Positions 6,276-8,112 of a stretch of DNA of 8,112 nucleotides are shown here, one piece after another; position 1 is the stretch's first letter, and every line of letters starts with the position of its first letter. Below the pieces are notes generated by a model. It was not told where the DNA came from and ran no database searches. It saw only the letters and a list, made by a program, of their open reading frames with translations. Source of the DNA: CAIPFQ01 sp035480615 (lineage in GTDB: Bacteria > Chlamydiota > Chlamydiia > Chlamydiales > SM23-39); NCBI GenBank assembly GCA_035480615.1, contig DATIHO010000136.1, positions 1-8,112 on the forward strand, in the 5' to 3' direction. Both the position numbers and the translations under genes were made by a program.

Positions 6276-6453
6276 TATTAACCCGCTAGGCAAATAAGAG
6301 ACAATCTGCTGACTGCGGCTTCGCGAAATGGATCTTCCTCGTCGCCCTTGCCTTTGGCAATGGTGATCCTCGGTCAGACCGGGGCTAACGCCCCTTCCAT
6401 TTCGCTTTGCCTCGCTGGCGCATCTTGTCTCTTATTTGCCTGTTGGGTTAATA
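6276..6453. mobile_element. MITE-like element with 29-base terminal inverted repeats
   Basis: The left arm 6276-6304 (begins TATTAACCC, ends AGAGACAA) and the right arm 6425-6453 (begins TTGTCTCTTATTTGCC, ends GGGTTAATA) are inverted copies matching at 26 of 29 positions, the three mismatches being consecutive (6285-6287). Inside, GCGAAATGG (6323-6331) pairs with CCATTTCGC (6397-6405). Two short hairpins follow: TTGCC-TTT-GGCAA (6348-6360) and GGGGC-TAAC-GCCCC near 6382-6395. The outermost TA pair fits a TA target duplication, as used by IS630/mariner-type transposases, but being palindromic it cannot be told apart from the repeat. No transposase is encoded. A long stable RNA hairpin or terminator is the alternative reading. 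Confidence 0.5.
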
Positions 6454-6476
6454 GCAACATCCGTGAGGTATTTTTG

Positions 6477-6572
6477 CCATCAGCGGCTTCCCATTTCAGT
6501 CGGTTACATTTTGTAACCGACTCACTTCCTTGTCCTGGGAACTGCCGATATTTCGGCCTTCCTATGTGATGG
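6477..6572. repeat. Nested palindromic segment, possible structured RNA or cruciform
   Basis: Four nested or adjacent stems are visible: outer CCATCA (6477-6482) with TGATGG (6567-6572); TTCCCA (6488-6493) with TGGGAA (6536-6541); a perfect 11-bp stem AGTCGGTTACA (6498-6508) with its complement at 6512-6522 across a TTT loop; and GCCGA-TATT-TCGGC (6544-6557). The layout is that of a branched fold. It lies just upstream of the kinase promoter. No T-tract follows on either strand, which argues against a simple intrinsic terminator. Confidence 0.5.
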
Positions 6573-6573
6573 G

Positions 6574-6602
6574 TTGAAGAATAACAATAGTTGTAATATA
6601 GT
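6574..6602 (+). promoter_or_regulatory. Sigma-70-type promoter of the kinase gene
   Basis: TTGAAG (6574-6579) and TATAGT (6597-6602) are separated by exactly 17 bases in an AT-rich stretch. The predicted start near 6609 leaves a leader of about 30 bases before GTG 6639. The -35 begins two bases after the preceding branched palindrome, so that structure could influence promoter access. Confidence 0.6.
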
Positions 6603-6638
6603 ATTCGCCTACGATTAAATTTTTAATAGGTTTGTTTT

Positions 6639-7973
6639 GTGTCGGTGGAAGTTGTTTTTAATCCAATTAGAAGCATTGTTCTCGAAGATGAGAATGGTGT
6701 TATTAATAAGTCGAAAGAATTGCCGCCTCTTTTCAAGCCTATAAATTGGCCAGATGTTCATTGGGTTCGATATAACGAATCTGCGTCTCCTTTCCCAGTG
6801 CAAGAAAAAGAGATTGCCGTTATCGATACCCATACCAATAAAGCTGTTTCCGTGTTTGTGGATCTTGCTAGGCTTGTTTATGTCAATCATGACGACTATC
6901 AGTTCTCTGGAGAAATCAGCCGTTTTGGTTGTAGAAAGGGGGATGGATTTTTTGAAAAATACGATCAGATCCTTCGCGATTTTCGCTCATTATGTGAGGT
7001 GGAAAAATCGTTCCAGGAAACTGGAAGACCGGGAGATCTTTCGCGCTGGGAGGAACTTGCCCTGCAGATCGCATCCATTTGCGTATTTGTTCCTACTCGA
7101 CAGTTTTTTTGTTTCTCTATGAGGCATAACAAACTTCCGGTTTCCGGGGGCTCTATTTCCCCTCAGGGGGATATTTTTCTCGATTTGCCGAACAGTCGGG
7201 TGGGGAAAGGAGCTACTCGTTCCTTTGAATCCGCTATCTGGCTTAACCATCAGCGGACTGTGGCAAAAGGAGTTCGAAAACTCCTCGGTGAGTATGACAA
7301 ACTGGCTGCCCAAAATGAAATGGGGGCATTGAGCTCCTTAGGTGGAAATGAAGGAATTATTCGCACATACTGCCAAGGCACTTTTTCTGAGTGTGGTCTT
7401 CCTACTTTCCTAGTCTTTCAAGAACACCATCAACAAGATCTCTATCAGTTTCTCAAGAGAGATTCTCTTTCTCCACAAGATCAGCAAGACCTGATTGGAC
7501 AGTTACTCAAGGGATTAGTAAAAATTTCGGATGAAGGAATTCACTTTGATATTCGCCTGCCGAACATTCTCGTGAGTCGTCGTCCTTCAGGAAAAATTAA
7601 GGGAGTGATCTCCGATTTTGGCTCATTTATTGCATTTGCTAACCCGTCCTTGTCTCCCCATGCGAATACTGAATTAGCTCCTCCAGAGTATCATCAAGGG
7701 AAGCCTCTTACATGCAAGCTGGATGTCTGGATGCTGGGCCTTGTATTTGTACATCTTTGCACTAAAAAAAGGCCATCTTGGCTTAAGCAAAGCAAGAAAG
7801 ATCAAGTGCAAACGATTTGCGCTTTAGCAGATCACTGGTCAAGGCCTGCATTGGAAAAGGCGAATGTTCCTAAGCCCCAGGTCGATTTAATTGATCGTAT
7901 GTTGACGCCCGATTCCAGAAAGAGAGTTTCCCCTCGCCAAGCGCTCCAGCTCTTTAGCGGACTTAGTAAGTAA
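6639..7973 (+). CDS. Eukaryotic-like Ser/Thr protein kinase with uncharacterised N-terminal region
   Basis: This protein has 444 residues. The kinase domain covers about residues 180-440: a glycine-rich loop VGKGATRSF (188-196), VAK with putative ATP-binding Lys210, a C-helix Glu at about 227 (NEMGALSSL), catalytic loop HFDIRLPN (302-309) with Asp304 and Asn309, SDFGSF with Asp326, an APE-like APPE (347-350), DVWMLG (362-367), and a final conserved Arg in the RMLTPDSRKRVS segment. The usual HRD is HFD and the following Lys is Arg, so it is a non-RD kinase, not expected to need activation-loop phosphorylation through that Arg. The first ~175 residues match nothing I recognise. No signal peptide or transmembrane helix is visible. 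The start is GTG 6639 with AGG 8 bases upstream; GTG 6645 in frame is an alternative. It has its own promoter. Kinases of this kind in intracellular bacteria are often host-directed effectors, but secretion cannot be read from the sequence. Confidence 0.85.
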   Translation: MSVEVVFNPIRSIVLEDENGVINKSKELPPLFKPINWPDVHWVRYNESASPFPVQEKEIAVIDTHTNKAVSVFVDLARLVYVNHDDYQFSGEISRFGCRKGDGFFEKYDQILRDFRSLCEVEKSFQETGRPGDLSRWEELALQIASICVFVPTRQFFCFSMRHNKLPVSGGSISPQGDIFLDLPNSRVGKGATRSFESAIWLNHQRTVAKGVRKLLGEYDKLAAQNEMGALSSLGGNEGIIRTYCQGTFSECGLPTFLVFQEHHQQDLYQFLKRDSLSPQDQQDLIGQLLKGLVKISDEGIHFDIRLPNILVSRRPSGKIKGVISDFGSFIAFANPSLSPHANTELAPPEYHQGKPLTCKLDVWMLGLVFVHLCTKKRPSWLKQSKKDQVQTICALADHWSRPALEKANVPKPQVDLIDRMLTPDSRKRVSPRQALQLFSGLSK

Positions 7974-7981
7974 AAAAAGAA

Positions 7982-8056
7982 TCTGGGTGAGAGGATTTGA
8001 ACCTCCGACCTCTTGCACCCCATGCAAACGCGCTAGCCAAGCTGCGCTACACCCAG
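7982..8056 (-). tRNA. tRNA-Pro (anticodon GGG)
   Basis: The minus strand folds as a full 75-base cloverleaf: acceptor CTGGGTG/CACCCAG, D stem GCGC/GCGC, anticodon stem TTTGC/GCAAG with loop ATGGGGT (anticodon GGG, with G37 following), a five-base variable loop, and T stem GGAGG/CCTCT with loop TTCAAAT. The C1-G72 pair and discriminator A73 are typical of bacterial tRNA-Pro. CCA is not encoded. It reads CCC and CCU proline codons. A T-rich run (TTCTTTTTTT on the minus strand) follows the 3' end directly and could end transcription. Its 3' end is 8 bases from the stop of the convergent kinase gene. No clear promoter is visible in the 56 bases upstream. Confidence 0.95.
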
Positions 8057-8112
8057 ATGATCAGACAAAACAGACGCAAGCCCTTCAAATTGAATATCGG
8101 ACTTCTTAAATT
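8057..8112. other. Flank upstream of tRNA-Pro, no recognised gene
   Basis: These 56 bases contain no open frame or repeat I can support. On the minus strand, TTGAAG followed 17 bases later by TCTGAT lies very close to the tRNA 5' end and makes a poor promoter, so the real promoter probably lies outside the window. Confidence 0.5.

Larger units (their letters stand above)
6255..6638. other. Gene-free, highly structured intergenic region
   Basis: I see no convincing coding sequence in these 384 bases. They hold, in order, a MITE-like inverted-repeat element (6276-6453), a short linker, a branched palindromic segment (6477-6572) and the promoter of the kinase gene. A short open frame at 6348-6569 crosses both palindromic segments and has no recognisable protein features or ribosome site. 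No classic terminator with a U-tract follows the HTH gene, so the left palindrome may serve that purpose. Confidence 0.7.

Noticed and set aside
6348..6569. Open frame of 73 codons on the plus strand
   Set aside because: It runs across the inverted-repeat interior, its right arm and the next palindrome. It has no ribosome site or recognisable protein character and is best explained as chance.
7982..8004. tRNA-Pro 3' end as an integration (att) site for an element carrying the kinase
   Set aside because: The 3' end does face the kinase gene, but I found no second copy of the tRNA end in the window and no integrase.

Overview
The window looks like a compact, moderately AT-rich bacterial chromosome segment. 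The best guess is a member of the Chlamydiae, probably an environmental, protist-associated lineage. This rests on a short biotin operon in the order bioB-bioF-bioD-bioA without bioC or bioH, chlamydia-like BioB residues, weak Shine-Dalgarno sites with GTG starts, and a stand-alone eukaryote-like protein kinase. The assignment is an inference from recognised sequence style, not a database match.

Layout. Positions 2-817 (+) hold a DinD-like DNA-damage-inducible protein whose first ~20 residues lie outside the window. It runs tail to tail into, and overlaps by 37 bases, the last gene of a leftward operon at 5301-781 (-). That operon, in transcription order, encodes a BioB-BioF fusion (biotin synthase plus 8-amino-7-oxononanoate synthase), BioD (dethiobiotin synthetase, apparently with a non-AUG start), BioA (DAPA aminotransferase) and an unassigned ferritin-like di-iron protein. 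The reading frames overlap at each internal junction (4, 37 and 7 bases), so translation is probably coupled.

An intergenic region of 179 bases (5302-5480) separates the operon from a divergent gene (5481-6254, +). This gene encodes a winged-helix DNA-binding domain fused to a DUF6314-like ligand-binding-type domain. The shared region carries a plausible promoter in each direction and two inverted repeats, one over the operon's -35 and one over the regulator's start codon. The arrangement suggests a dedicated regulator of the biotin operon that is not BirA.

Positions 6255-6638 hold no convincing gene but contain striking secondary structure: a 178-base element with 29-base terminal inverted repeats (MITE-like), then a 96-base branched fold with an 11-bp perfect hairpin, then a good promoter. 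That promoter drives a 444-residue protein kinase (6639-7973, +) with an unrecognised N-terminal region. A tRNA-Pro(GGG) gene lies on the minus strand at 7982-8056. The last 56 bases hold no recognised gene.

Functional picture: BioF, BioA, BioD and BioB together convert a pimeloyl thioester to biotin. Nothing recognisable in the operon supplies the pimeloyl thioester. The di-iron protein at the operon's end is therefore the most interesting candidate for a missing or alternative step, and the divergent HTH protein is the natural candidate controller.
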